A DNA stretch of 64,000 nucleotides from positions 1 through 64,000 of the forward strand of contig SKCR01035601.1 in NCBI GenBank assembly GCA_019454045.1, read 5' to 3'. Of the stretch, positions 1 to 11,880 are shown in pieces. The stretch's first letter is position 1, and each line of letters starts with the position of its first letter. The stretch comes from Zanthoxylum bungeanum. Lineage: Eukaryota > Streptophyta > Magnoliopsida > Sapindales > Rutaceae. The notes beneath the pieces were generated by a model that searched no databases, was not told the origin of the DNA, and saw nothing but the letters and a program-made list of their open reading frames with translations. Position numbers and translations under genes: made by a program.

Positions 1-1925
1 GAAATCAGTTAGGATGAAATTTGGGTCAATTAATGGTAATTATTGGACTTGATATTTTAATTTTGGAGATTGGAAACTTGAAATGGCGTTTTGACGAAGT
101 GCAGTTTTGGAAATTCCAGTTTTGCGCATCTGTCGTATTTTGGGCATAACTGTTTACTCAGATATCGGATTGAGCTCATTCAAGTTCCAGATTAAAGAAG
201 ACTCAAAGTTCTACAACTTTGAAAGAGAAAATATTTTCGAATTCTGATGATTCATGACCGAAATGGATGAACCATCCAGAAGTGGGTGGAGTGTAATTAT
301 TAAAAAAAAAGTCATTATCATCATTTTCAAAGCAAAAAATATTAATTAATTAATAATTAATAAAAATTATCAAATCAACACCAAACAAGATAAGCAATTA
401 GTGGAGCAATTATGGATTTGGTGGAGTAATTAGTGGAGAAATTAATAATGGATTTGGTGGAGAATTGGATGGATTTTGATGGTGGCAAAATTTTGCCTAT
501 AAATACCAAGCCATTTCATTTGTAAAATTCATACTTTCTTCTTTGAAATTCTTAATGAATAAATAGAAGATTGTATCTAGTTTGTTTATTTTTAGTTTTC
601 AGTAATTAATTTTCAGTTTCGCACTTTCTTTTCTTTACTTTTCAGTTTTTACTTTCCGCAATTTACTTTTACGCACAATACTTTTCTTTCTTTAATTTTT
701 CAGTTTTACTTTTCAGTAATGAGGAGGTAAACTTCCCCAGCTAGGGTGAAAGGTAATTCTTTTACTATTGCTATTTAGATTAATCTCTCCTTAAATATAA
801 TATATTCACTATTTAAAATATTGACTTAAAAAGGATACCGCTATATTGGTCGGTTGGTAATTCATTCTAATCTGGTTTAACCTGACTAATCAAGGATACC
901 GCCAGATTGGTCTGTTGGTAATTAAACTTTCTTACCGCCTATATGGCAGGTTCATGGACAAATCTTTTTACCGCCTTAATGGCCGGTTGGACTTAATTTG
1001 ACTTAATCAGGTTACCGCCTATATGGCTGGTTGGTAATGTTATCACAAGTTTATATATTATATTATGGAGATATCTAAATTAGTAGTAGTAAAAGTAATT
1101 CCTTTTACCTTAGCATTTTTTTTTATTGTAATTTACTTTTCAGTATTTACTTTACCGCATTTTTACTTTATGTCTTTTATTTTCAAGTTTTTACTAGACC
1201 TAGTTATGTGTTGTAACTAAATTATTTATCTAGGGTTGTGATGACTTTTAATATCACCGTTTTATAAGGGTTAGATTATAGCTTGGGTAATATAAAGATT
1301 TATTTATTGAGTCTTAAACTTAATGCTTTTTTCATTAACTGGCCATTAATAAAATTGATCTGGTAAATCTAAAATGAACTAGACATAGGGATTTTAGGTT
1401 TCAGCCTTAGACTCAATAGCCCACGATATTCCTTGAGGATAGATAACCCTTTAATAGATTTCCTACAGGATAGGAATATACCTGTCGGGCGGGGGTAGCC
1501 ATAATTGGGACTTAAACTTAATGAATCCAGATATTTGGTTGACATAGACATATGGTTCAATTGGGTTAAACTGGGTATTTGTGTCTGACCATCGACAGAG
1601 GCTTACACATAATTTAGTGTTCCAGGTTAATAAATCAATATATTACCCAACTTTAAGATAACCACTTCATCTTTAAAATGATATTGGAAGAAATGACAAC
1701 CCTAGATAGTTTTTAATATTGAATTTTCTTAAAATCTACTTTCAAATAATTTTATTTACTTGTTTTTAAATTTAGAATCGTCACCATTTCAAATCAATCA
1801 AACAACCTGTTAGATACTAGTAATCATTTGACCTCATAAAATTAATAGATTAGATATTAAGTCCTCGTGGGATCGATATTTTTATAATACTTGAACGATA
1901 CGTGCGCTTGTGTTATACGCGTGTG
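1..1925 (+). mobile_element. Ty3/gypsy-like LTR, copy 1 (left end outside window)
   Basis: This stretch aligns by eye along its whole length with 3345-5080. Shared landmarks in the same order are a TATA-like TATAAAT at 498-504, a run of ACCGCC hairpin motifs, a GTCGGGCGGGGGTAG block near 1475-1490, and a terminal block of the form CGTGGGATCGATA followed by CGATACGTGCGC. Long direct repeats with a TATA box and no ORF above 63 residues indicate an LTR. The terminal block resembles the ends of long plant Ty3/gypsy LTRs; that lineage call is inference. The left edge is cut by the window, and the right edge runs into a copia RT fragment near 1930. Confidence 0.6.
838..1040 (+). repeat. Interspersed ACCGCC...GGNNGGT hairpin motifs in LTR copy 1
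   Basis: Five copies of a ~20-bp motif begin with ACCGC and end with GG-N-GGT, with a TATAT or TTAAT core; one example is ACCGCCTATATGGCAGGT. Each is an imperfect inverted repeat. They are spaced by 25-55 bp. The same set recurs in the second LTR at 4117-4262. Their role is unknown. Confidence 0.7.
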
Positions 1926-1932
1926 TTTACGC

Positions 1933-2092
1933 CGGTCAAGAAACAACCTTTATTCTAGGAATAAAGATCTGCTGGGATAGATTTAAAGTTATTGACTACT
2001 CTCTGAGAAATCGTACATTGAAAAAATGTATGCGACCTAGTGTCTCATACGCTTTGAGCATATGGATTCACAATCAGGCCAATCCAAGTGAA
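1933..2092 (+). pseudogene. Copia reverse transcriptase fragment
   Basis: The reading ETTFILGIKI followed by degraded sequence matches the RT segment of copia copy D near 34470-34510. It then jumps directly to the segment encoding RP.VSYALS.W (equivalent to D 34725-34755), so about 165 bp of RT are missing. Copies B (near 19798) and H (near 61950) lack the same stretch, so this fragment belongs to the B/H group. It has lost the rest of its element and abuts an inverted LTR at 2093. Confidence 0.75.
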
Positions 2093-3290
2093 TTAAAATC
2101 CAATTTTAATTTCGCGTCGAAATCCAATTTCATTTAATATATCGAATATATTATTTTATCGATTAATTCCAAATTAATCGTTCTCCCTCTTCTAATTGAA
2201 TTTTATCCCAGATAAATTCTCGCCGTAATTAATCCCAAATTAATTTTTCTCAAGTCATACGTCATCGGTTAATCTTCGGGAAGTGACCCATGAGATCTAT
2301 GGATATGTTGGCAGTAAATTCGATCGTCGGACTATCCGAACACGTGCATACCTCGTAACACGTTCTTACCGATTTACGAGACATGGTTGGCTTCTAGCAA
2401 AGCGTCATGCCTTCCCAATTCTCCAGAAATATTCTTTTAAGGAATATGTAATCTATGTCAGGCGTAATATATTTAGTATTGCGTATTGCGATCTAGTATC
2501 TGATGTCACATGCAAGGCCTGGGGCTGGAATAATGTCTGCCCTGTACGAAGCATATATCGGATCACAAGAAACTAGTCTCTATACTCGGATAATCATGAC
2601 CTTATCATATTATCCAGATAGTTGCAGCATAATAGAGAAGCGGTTCTGTATCCCTGCGTGATCATCATCTCCATATGACTGAAGTGATACTTCCGTCTTG
2701 ACATCACACCCAATACACTATGATTCTCAATAAACCCAGAAGAGGCGTACACAAAACATGTTAAAGTCCTGGACGACCAAAATAAAGCGTATTGATTGTC
2801 GCAAGTACTAGCGATGCAAGTCTCAGGTTAAGACCAAATACAGCTACCCTGAATCGGATTCCCATAGACACATAGTCATACTACCAATGGGATTCTGCGG
2901 GGTCTATCTAGAGCGAAGCTGTTTCCATACCATCGGTAAACACAACCTCCTATCACACTTGCATAAGTATCCAATACTTTAAATATATGAGAACTATGAT
3001 GTTACGCTTCCATAACACGCACAATTGCAATACTAGTCTATTCCGCATTATCGATGTCTAGTCTCGATAATACTACGACTAGGGATATTTAATGATTAAA
3101 CCGTTGTGGATTGATATTGTCTCATATCTTATAATCCGGAACTAATCATAAGGACTTTTATCATTTATATATATATGAGTAATCTAATTACAAAATGATA
3201 AAATGCAATTTTCATTATCACATAGTTAATTTGTACAAAAACCACAATGTCTTTTACAAATAGTGACGCTATGGTCATAATTGTCCAACA
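2093..3290 (-). mobile_element. Copia LTR fragment, inverted
   Basis: The reverse complement starts TGTTGGACAAT at 3290 and follows the copia LTR through U3 and the first hairpins, then stops at 2093, so the last ~800 bp of the LTR are missing. U3 wording (AAAAGACATTGTGG) matches the A/D/E/F LTR group, not the B/H group to which the neighbouring RT fragment belongs. The break coincides with the base of one of the LTR palindromes. Confidence 0.85.
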
Positions 3291-5080
3291 GGTTTCTCAG
3301 GTTCTATGAATGTTTTGATGTGTTTTAGTTTATTTTACAAATAAAATAAAATCGGGAATCAATAGAATCAATCAGAACGAAATATGGAACAAATAAGTGC
3401 AAAAACTGGACTTGACATTTGGATTTTAGAGGTTGGAAACTTGAAATAGCGTTCTAACGAAGTACAATTTCGAAAAATTCATTTTTACATAATTTTCGTA
3501 ATTTGGCCATAACTTTATACTCCGATATCGGATTGAGGTGATTCAAGTTTCAGATTAAAGAAGACTAAAAGAGCTATAACTTTGACGTTTATAATAAATA
3601 CGAATTCTGAAGTTTTCATGACCGAAATTAATAAAATATTTGGAAGTATGTTATGTGTAATTATTAAAGTCATTTTCAATACAAAAAAAATAAAATAAAA
3701 TAAAAAATTGAAAATTTTCAAACTTGCACCAAACATGCTTGCATTTTTGGTGGAGGATTTGGTGCCATGTTTTGTGTCATGTTTGGTGCCATGTTTGGTG
3801 GAGAAATTGGTGGAGAAATTTGGGGAGAAATTGGTGGAGGCAAAATTTTGCCTATAAATACCTAGCTATTTAATTTGTAAATTTCATACTTTCTTTGAGG
3901 TTTCTAATAAGGAAATTGAGGATTGTATCTTGTGTATTTATTTTCTGTATTTTAATTATTTATTTTTATTTTTAGTAATAATAGATTGTGTGTTTTACTT
4001 TCTTTTATGTTTTGTAGTTAATTTCCGTTGGGGAAAGAGTTCAACCTTTAATATGATAAGGTAGATTAATCTCACTTAATTTATAATATGAAAATTGTAA
4101 TTTAATAATATGGATTAAAGTTGATACCGCCTTAATGGCTGGTTTTATTTATTTGACATAATGTGACACCGCCTATATGGTCGGTCTTTAGGTGACAGAT
4201 GATTACCGCCTATATGGATGGTTTATGGACAAATAATAACACCGCCTTTATGGTTGGTTTGACTTAAATGGGTAACACTGAAAATTTCTATATTATAATA
4301 AAGTGAGACTTCAACATTTGAAATATTAAAGGTGGATCCCCTAACCCTAACATTTTATTTTATTCTAAGGAAGTGATGAAGCACAAAATTCACATGCTTA
4401 ATAATTGTTTTAATTATATTATGTTTAATGCTTTGGTTTGATTATTGAATCTTAAGCTTAATGCTTCTTGTTGCCTGATCACCAATAAGATAGATGTGGT
4501 AAACTTAAAATAAACTTGGAAAAGGAATTTTAGGTTTCAGCCTTAAATTCAATAGCTCATGATCTCACCTTAGGGCATGGTGACCCTTAGGTAGATTTCC
4601 TTCCAGGATAGACATATACCTATCGGGCGGGGGTAGTCATAATTGGAACTTGAACTTAATGAATTCAGATAACTTGGTTAACATATACATATGATTAATT
4701 GGGTTATTTTGGGTGTTTGTATCTGACCATCCGAAATGGCTTTTGCATATTTTCGTATTCCAGGTTAGCAAACTGATTTATTACACATATATAAGAGAAT
4801 CAATTCATCATTAGTGTAATATTGTGTGGAATCACAACCATAGATATTTATGTCTTTTGTTTATTTTCCTTAGTATTTTCTTTTGTGAATTTATTTATTT
4901 ATTTATTTAGAAAATCTACATTCTACCAACCAATCAAGCAATCATTCCCTTCTCTTTCTAATTAGATAATTGTAAATAAATAGAATCAATAATTAATAAC
5001 AACAATAGAAATTAAGTCATCGTGGGATCGATATTTTTATACTACTTGAGCGATACGTGCGCTTGTGTTACGTGTATGAT
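3291..5080 (+). mobile_element. Ty3/gypsy-like LTR, copy 2
   Basis: This is the second, more complete copy of the LTR seen at 1-1925, in the same orientation. It has a TATAAAT at 3853-3859, four ACCGCC motifs at 4117-4262, the GTCGGG-type block near 4622, and the CGTGGGATCGATA...CGATACGTGCGC end block near 5020-5060. No PBS or gag follows; the sequence changes to an antisense-ORF remnant around 5085. The two copies could be the 5' and 3' LTRs of one element that lost its interior, or separate insertions. No target duplication was found because one edge is outside the window. Confidence 0.6.
4117..4262 (+). repeat. ACCGCC hairpin motifs in LTR copy 2
   Basis: Four motifs of the type ACCGCC(T)TATATGG...GGT, about 30-40 bp apart, lie at the same relative position as the five motifs in copy 1. 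Sequence and number differ between copies, but the paired ends are kept. Confidence 0.65.
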
Positions 5081-5084
5081 TTCA

Positions 5085-5671
5085 TCGATCACCCAAGCTG
5101 AGGCTGCCACCAAGACTTCAAAGTTGAAGTTGGTACATGCAAAGACAACTATGAGTGAGGTGGATCCGTACATAACTAAGAATGAAATGTCCCGGAAAAA
5201 TAATAAGTTGTCCAAGACCAAGAATGAGCTAGATGACCAGTATGCCCACCTTATTCACCGTATTGAGGAGGCTAAGCACGATACCATCGTTGAAGGGCAA
5301 GAGTAATCTCTGGACTCATCTCCGAGAAATACCCCGACCTGGATATGTGCCTGCTTCACTAGGTTCTAAGGGTTTCGAATGGGGAAATATCTTTTGAGAA
5401 GCAGATAGAGTTAGGCCTAATGAAGTTACCGAAGTAGCTCCTGACCCCGCTCCATTGACCTCACTGCTCATTCTTCTATTGACGTATTGGCCCTTGAACT
5501 GTTACAGTTCTTGCCTCTGCTTCTACCGACCTTATTACCTTTTCCTCTGCCCCTGCTGATGATGATGCTCATTCTTATGTACCAGTTACTGATTTGGCAA
5601 AAGACATTCCCGACTCCTCTCATGTAAATATCATCCCCCTTGTGGAGAATCCCGAATGGATCAAAATGTAA
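5085..5671 (+). pseudogene. Antisense-ORF remnant of Tat-type gypsy element T
   Basis: A broken coding stretch on the strand opposite to element T. The first part is open from about 5085 to 5306 and is rich in K, E and D (for example ELDDQYAHLIHRIEEAKHD), suggesting a coiled coil. A frameshift and stops follow, and the last 30 or so codons end ...DSSHVNIIPLVENPEWIKM before TAA at 5669-5671. T's integrase lies to the right on the minus strand, so this ORF sits between pol and the missing 3' LTR and faces them. Ogre/Retand (Tat) elements are known to carry an antisense ORF exactly there; the identity here rests on position and composition, not on a recognised domain. The N-terminal part is missing, replaced by the LTR at 3291-5080. 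Confidence 0.4.
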
Positions 5672-7861
5672 CAAATAAATGAATAAATAAAATTTTTTTT
5701 CGTATTTTTATGTTTAATTTTTCCATACTGGAGCACACACTGAGCAAAGACCCAATCTAGGGCAATTTCCTTATTTCAACACTTAGCAACATTTTCGAAC
5801 TTGTAAAAACAATCTTTATAACAACTCGATAATACAACCAGAATAATTTTTCTAACTGATGAAATACTACCCCCCGAGAACACCAATGAGATGACCCATT
5901 TTTAAAAAACTTATCCCGACCAGATTAATAATATATCATTCTCTACAACTACAATGCCCTTACAAGGCCAATAATCCAAGCCCAGTGCCTCATGGCTTCT
6001 TTATATACTTAGAAATTTTTTTGATAAATGACCTCCCCCAAGGGCTATCAAAGCTATATCATTAATGTGTTCCTCAAAGCTTACCAGAGCACGGTCCTCT
6101 CAGTGCTTCGATCGATGAACTTCTCTGACCCCATGCCATTTTCTTTCATTAACCGGAGCAGACTTGGCCTTTAATACTATTTCAGCATATCAAGGCTATG
6201 AGGAAGAAACTACGACCCCATGCCCCTAACTATGATAATACTAAGGACCTTGGAGCTCCATGCTATTCACATGATAGTCACAATGGAGTCTGGACTTCTG
6301 ATGCCATTCTAGTAAGGTCATGGAATATAAACTCTAACCCTATGCCATTCATAATAATAATACGGCATCGGCATAACGTATTCTTCCCCGAGCCAGTATA
6401 TTCACTTGGCCATAAGGGAATGATCCTTATGCTGTTCACACAATAATTGGGTCTCTGTGGGACGTACCCAATCTCGAGCTATTCAATAAACTTGGCCACA
6501 AGGGAAATATCCCTCATTATGCCATTCACACAATAATAGGGCCTCATTTGGACGTATCTGATCCTGAGCTGTTCAATAAACCTGGCCAGTAGGAAAAGAA
6601 CCCTCATTGTGCCATTCACACAATAATATGGCCTCAGTGGGACGTACCAGACCCTGATCCAATCAATAAAATTGGCCACTTAGGAATGATCCCTTCTGGT
6701 GCCATTCACAAAATAATAGGGTGTCGGTCAGACATACATGATCCTGAGTCATTCAATAAACTTGGCCACAAGGCAAAAATATCTCTCTGTGCCATTCGCA
6801 CAATAATAGGGCCCAGAACCCGAGACAACTAATAAACTTGGACACAAGGGAATGATCTCTCATTGTCCTATTCATAAAATAATAGGGCCACGATAGGACA
6901 TACCCAACCCCGAGCTAATCGAACCAAAAGGATATCGAGGGAATATTTTCAACTTTGGACCATTCCTACAAACATTGGTGATGGCATCTCATACCATGTT
7001 ACATAAAAATAAAACAAAAGGATAGGTATAGCGTGGGTGGCATATCACACACTCCGTACCGACCAAAAAAATCAAGATAACTAAGGTAACGTCATGTCTC
7101 ATGTTATCCAAAATAATAATTTTGAACTATACAATCCAAATGTCTTGGCAAAACAAACTACATATTAGTGGGTGGCTAAAGCTATGAAGGCATTCTCATC
7201 TTTATGTTAGACAGGCCTCGAGTCTGCAATTTTCACTAAGGCCCTCTGGTCTTTCCATGCTATGCTTCTGTGGATCCGAGAAGGGATGGCCAGTGTCATG
7301 GGAGCATTCCCCATACCCATGCTAGACAGATCCCAATGATACAAATGCCACGGAGGCCCGTGGGCCTTTCTCGTGCTATGCTCCTCCCACTATCATTTGC
7401 TGCGAACGCCATGGAGGAATTACCCAATCCTATGATATGCAAACCCCAGGCTAGCATAGTACCTCAAAGTTATCTTCAATCTTTACGTGCTATGGTTACC
7501 TAAGGGCACCAAGCGCCATGCCAAACCTCTAACCGAGTGTGCTATAGAAGTATGAGGCGCCAAACACCACACGAAACTTCATGCATTATCCTCAAAGTTG
7601 CATGTCATTTGGGTATTAACATTCCTACCTGAGGCTTTTGATAATTTCACTGAATTTGGTGTGTTGCGGTGGTGCACGCTTTCCTCACATATGTCTTTCA
7701 CCCCTTGCTGATTCCAATCACGAGTTTTTCCCCAAAATATTAAATAAGTCTTTCCCATTCAAATAACGAACAATGATGTATAGGTACAAGCCTTTATTGT
7801 AAAAGGAAAATTTTATTTATATTCTTAGGGAGCTAATGCTCTTCTTATAACTCTTTGATAG
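5672..7861 (-). other. 3' noncoding region of gypsy element T
   Basis: No coding homology is visible in 2.2 kb between the integrase end and the antisense ORF. Short ORFs in it are chance products, several arising from the tandem array at 6400-6917. Long pol-to-LTR spacers with tandem repeats are usual for the Tat lineage. I saw no copy of the T LTR here, so the 3' LTR of T has been lost or lies outside. Confidence 0.5.
6400..6917 (-). repeat. Tandem repeat, ~90-bp unit, about six copies
   Basis: Units begin near 6400, 6479, 6569, 6659, 6749 and 6827. Each carries TTGGCCACAAGGGAA, then CCATTCACACAATAATAGGG, then a GGGACGTACC-like segment. Unit length is 89-91 bp, with shorter first and fifth units (about 78 bp). 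Units differ at many positions, so the array is old. Confidence 0.85.
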
Positions 7862-8592
7862 TCATTCTAAGAGTGGCTTTATTGATAATATATTCACAGC
7901 ATCTCTGCGTTGCAGAGCTTCTTGAGCCGGGTGCCATCCAACTACTACAGGTCCTTTCCACCTTGCTCTCAGGGAGCCTTCCTTAGGTTTCTTCGTGTTC
8001 AGAGTTACCCGCCTTAAAGCCAATTTCTCGGGACGAAAGGTTTGTGACTCTTTATTATAGAAATGAGCCATTCTTTGTTAATATGCATCCACTATGAGTG
8101 CTGACCTCTCTTATTTTTCCTCAACAAGGTCAAGATGATGCATGATGAGGTATTTATTTTGTGCTTATCCAAAGAACTATACCGGAAGGGTCTTCATCCC
8201 AATCTCCACTAGTATTATTGCCTCATATCAATAGGCTAGGGAAAATGAGGTCTTACTCATGGAGTCTTTGTACGACATTTGGTGCACCCATAAGACCGCT
8301 AATAGCTCCTCAACCATAGGCCTTTGCACGCCCCGAGCCTTGCCTTCAAATTTTTCTTGATTATTTTGTTTGCTACTTCAACCTGTCATTTGGACTTTGG
8401 ATAGGAAGGTGATGCAAACCTCAAGATGATCTAGAGGTCCTCACATAGCTTTTTGAAGCCCGTACTGTCAAACTGATTCCCATTATATGTGATAATGGCT
8501 CGGGGAATCCCAAACCATCAAACTCTTTAAAAACTCTATGGCCTTCTTTTTAGTGTTCCTAGAACATGTCAAGGATCTCTAAAATGATTTGT
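7862..8592 (-). pseudogene. Ty3/gypsy integrase, C-terminal two thirds (element T)
   Basis: On the minus strand, 8560-8350 reads FGIPRAIIT.NGNQFDSTGFK and then PKS..QVEVAN, matching the gypsy integrase core (FGIP...S/T-D-NG.QFDS with Q-V-E-A-N). The conserved aspartate before NG reads as Y here, so the core is dead. Further on, 8071-7862 is still open and reads RPEKLALRRVTLNTK..EGSLRARWKGP, the GPY/F-like C-terminal module of Tat-type integrases. Stops and frameshifts lie between. The upstream part (PR, RT, RNase H) is absent: copia copy A begins at 8598 and what lies beyond it is gag. Confidence 0.85.
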
Positions 8593-8597
8593 GTAAT

Positions 8598-11500
8598 TGT
8601 TGGATAATTATGGCCCATAGCATCACTATTTGTAAAAGACATGGTGTTCTTTGTACAACTTAACTATGTGACAAAGGAAATTGCTCTTTTATCATTTTGT
8701 AATTGGATTATTTAGATATACAAATGATAAAAGTCCATATGATTAGTACCAGATTAATAAGATATAAGACAATATTAATGCACAAAAGGTTTAATCATTA
8801 AATATCCCTAGTCGTTGTATTGTCGAGACTGGACATCGATAATGCGGAATAGGCTAGTATTGCACTTATGCACGTTATGGAAGCTTAATGGCATAGTTCT
8901 AATATATTTAAGTATTGGATACTAATGCAAGTGTGATAGGAGGTTCTGTTTGCCGATGGTACGGGAACAGCTTCGCTCTGGATAGACCCTTCGGACTCTC
9001 ATTGGTAGTATGACTATGTGTCTATGGGCATCCGAATAAGGGTAGGTGTATTTGGTCTTAACCTAATACTTGCATCGCTAATACTTGCGACAATCAGTAC
9101 GCTTTAGTTTTGGTCGTCTGGGGCTTTAACAGGTTCTGTGTACGCCTCTTCTGGGTATACTGAGAATCGTCGTGTATTAGGTGTGATGTCAAGATGGAAG
9201 TATCACTTCAGTCATATGGAGATGATGATCATATAGGATACGGAACTAGTACTCTTAAGTACTGTAGTCATCGGGATAATATGACTAGGTCATGATTATC
9301 CGATTATAGAGACTAGTAGCCATTGATCCGATATATGCTTCGTACGGGGCAGACACAATTCCAGCCCTAGGCCTAGCATGTGACATCCGATATTGGATCG
9401 TAATGCGCAATACTTAGTATACTACGTTTGATAAAGATTATGTATTCCTTAAAAGAATATTTCTGGACAATTGGGTAGGTATGGTGTTTTGCTAGAAGCC
9501 AACCATGTCTTGTAAATCGGTAAGAACGTGGTACTGGGTACACACGTATTCAGATAGTCCAATAACCGTATTTACTGCCAACATATTCAGTGATCTCATG
9601 GGTCGCTTCCCAAAGATTCACTGATAATATTTGACTCGAACAGAATTAATCTGGGATTAATTATGAGAGAGAAAATTAATCTGGGATTAATTACGGCAAG
9701 AATTAATCTGGGATTAATTGCGTCAAGAATTTATCTAGGATAAAATTCGGATAGAAGAGAGAGAACGATTAATTTGGAATTAATCGATTAAATAATATAT
9801 TGGATATATTAATTGAAATTAGAGCCAAGTTGCGTGTTGAGTTAGCCTACTTAAATTTGGAATTTAAAAGTGGTGGGACCCACTTCACTTACATCAACTT
9901 GTTGGACATGTGATGGAAGTGGTTGGACTTAATTCATGGATTTGATTTGTTGAAAGTAAGGCTTGCTTTACTTGTAAAACACTCAAACCAATTCAACACA
10001 CAAACTTAATATAAATTAACAAGTCAACTTTGGAAGTAAAAAAGTAGTTACTATTCACAGCTTTATCTTCTCTATTTCTCTCTAAATGCCGAGAGCTCCT
10101 CCCTCTCCCATGGAGTTTTTGTTGAAAAAATTCTTGTAAGCTAGCACTTCAAATAGCAAATAAGGTGATATGGAAACTCAACCTTGAGTGGGAAACAACA
10201 TAGAAAGCTTGGAGCTTCTACACATCCATGGAAATTTTCGAAATTCAAAGCCAATCAATGTGAGTATTCCGCAACTCCCTTTGATTAATTCACACACGAA
10301 TCAGTCTCAGAGGCATCCTAAGCTTGATTTGAATTCTAGGGTTTATGGACTTTAATTTGGGGTTTTTGCTTGGAGTTTGAAATTGCCTAAATTGATTGTT
10401 GGGTTATATTTATATGATGTTCAATTGGATTTGTGCATTGTTGGAATTGAGAAAAATTGATTAGATCAAAAATCCTCAATTTCTTATCATGGCCGAAAAT
10501 TACCCCTAGGTTGCTCATGGTGATTCTTTAAAAATTAGACAATTGGATGCGTTGTTGGCATGAAATGTATATTGGATGTTGATTTAATTGGATTGAAATC
10601 AAATTACATGATAATTTCTTGTCAAAACCGTGAGCTATAAGCATGTTGTAATGAATTGTTTTGCTTCAATTTGTGTTGGACATATTGGAAATGTTGAGCA
10701 TGATTAATTGATTTAATTAGTGTTTTGGAAACATTAGATTAGTTGATTGACTATGTTAATTGAACTTTTATTAAATTAATATGTAATTTGGAATAATATG
10801 TTAATTTAATTTGTTGTAATTGGGCTTAATGGGCTTGATTGGGCCAAGCTTGGTTTAGGACAATTGGATTGGATCCAAATTGAGCCTAAAACCTTTCCAT
10901 AAAGTCCAAATATAATAATTGGGCCTAAATTGATTTTTGACAAAAAGGGTGATTCCTTAATTGGAACTTGGCATTTGGGTTTGATCCATATTGGCCAAAG
11001 CCCATGCCTTAAGAATTAATTAAAAGCCCATTAGACTTCAATTAAATTGACATTGGATGTTAATTGGGCCTTTGAGACCCATTAAGATTGGATTTAGAAT
11101 CTAAGTCTAAAAGGTAAATAAATAAGTGTAATTATTTAATTTGGAATTAAATTAGAATTAATATTGAATATAAATTAAATTGGATTTAAAATTGTAGTTC
11201 GATATAATTCAAGAATACGTACTTTGAGTATTTATTCTTAAACGAGTTGGACTCGCGCAAATCAAATCGTTGTTTGAACATTGGATGGTCATTAATTCAA
11301 AGATAAATTAATTGGATTAGATTGATTGAATAACATGCTTTGTGTGAATACTTGGATGTATTGTATGAATAATGTATATCGGATGGATATTAGAAGGGTG
11401 AAGACAATTTTGGAAATTGTTGTAATAAATTTAGAATTTATTAAATTGGACCTGCGTGTCCAGCCTATTATCTCTATTCTCTTTGTATTTCTCTTCTCAC

Positions 11501-11880
11501 CAATTCCCCTCAATACAAATGAGGTTTCTTTTAGTGTTATGTAATTGGGTAGAAGTATAAATAGTGCTAGCTGGAGAGAGGAAATTGAGAGATTTGTTCT
11601 AGGAATAAATTTGTTATATATCCATCCGTATATCATTATTAATTTATTTCGTGCCTTATTATGCTTTTAGAATGCATGCTTAAGGGTGTATGATGAGAAC
11701 TAATCAAAGATAATAAATTGGTTGCCAATTTATGCGAAAAACCCTCATCAAATATTAAGCGATTTCCTTCCATTGAGTGATTCTCTCTCAAGATCCAAGA
11801 TTGGCATTGGTTTGTTGGCCAAAGTCAAGATCAATGTCCATCGCGGATGTGTTTGAACCAAAAAAGCTTTGTTCTATATC
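8598..11880 (+). mobile_element. Copia copy A: 5' LTR plus leader only
   Basis: The LTR starts TGTTGGATAATT at 8598 and runs to about 10308. It contains the hairpin series near 9640-9800. The LTR end and most of the PBS are deleted: the text passes from LTR sequence directly to AGAGGC, the last bases of the Met-type PBS, at 10309-10314. The leader then continues with the conserved landmarks (paired CGAGT-TGG-ACTCG, the GGACCTGCGTGTCC block at about 11448, one TTGTTGGCCAAAGTCAAG motif at about 11815). Similarity ends near 11880, before gag. No coding region or 3' LTR remains. U3 is of the D/E/F type. Confidence 0.85.

Noticed and set aside
3515..3736. 73-codon hydrophobic minus-strand ORF inside the gypsy-like LTR
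   Set aside because: It lies across conserved noncoding LTR text and comes from T-rich sequence; the equivalent place in copy 1 has no matching ORF.
6479..6679. Minus-strand ORF with an internal amino-acid repeat (RPYYCVNG)
   Set aside because: The repeat is simply the ~90-bp tandem array translated; unit length keeps the frame by chance and other units break it.
11292..11636. 114-codon minus-strand ORF in copy A leader
   Set aside because: Antisense to the element, composed of AT-rich leader text, and not open in the B, D or H leaders.
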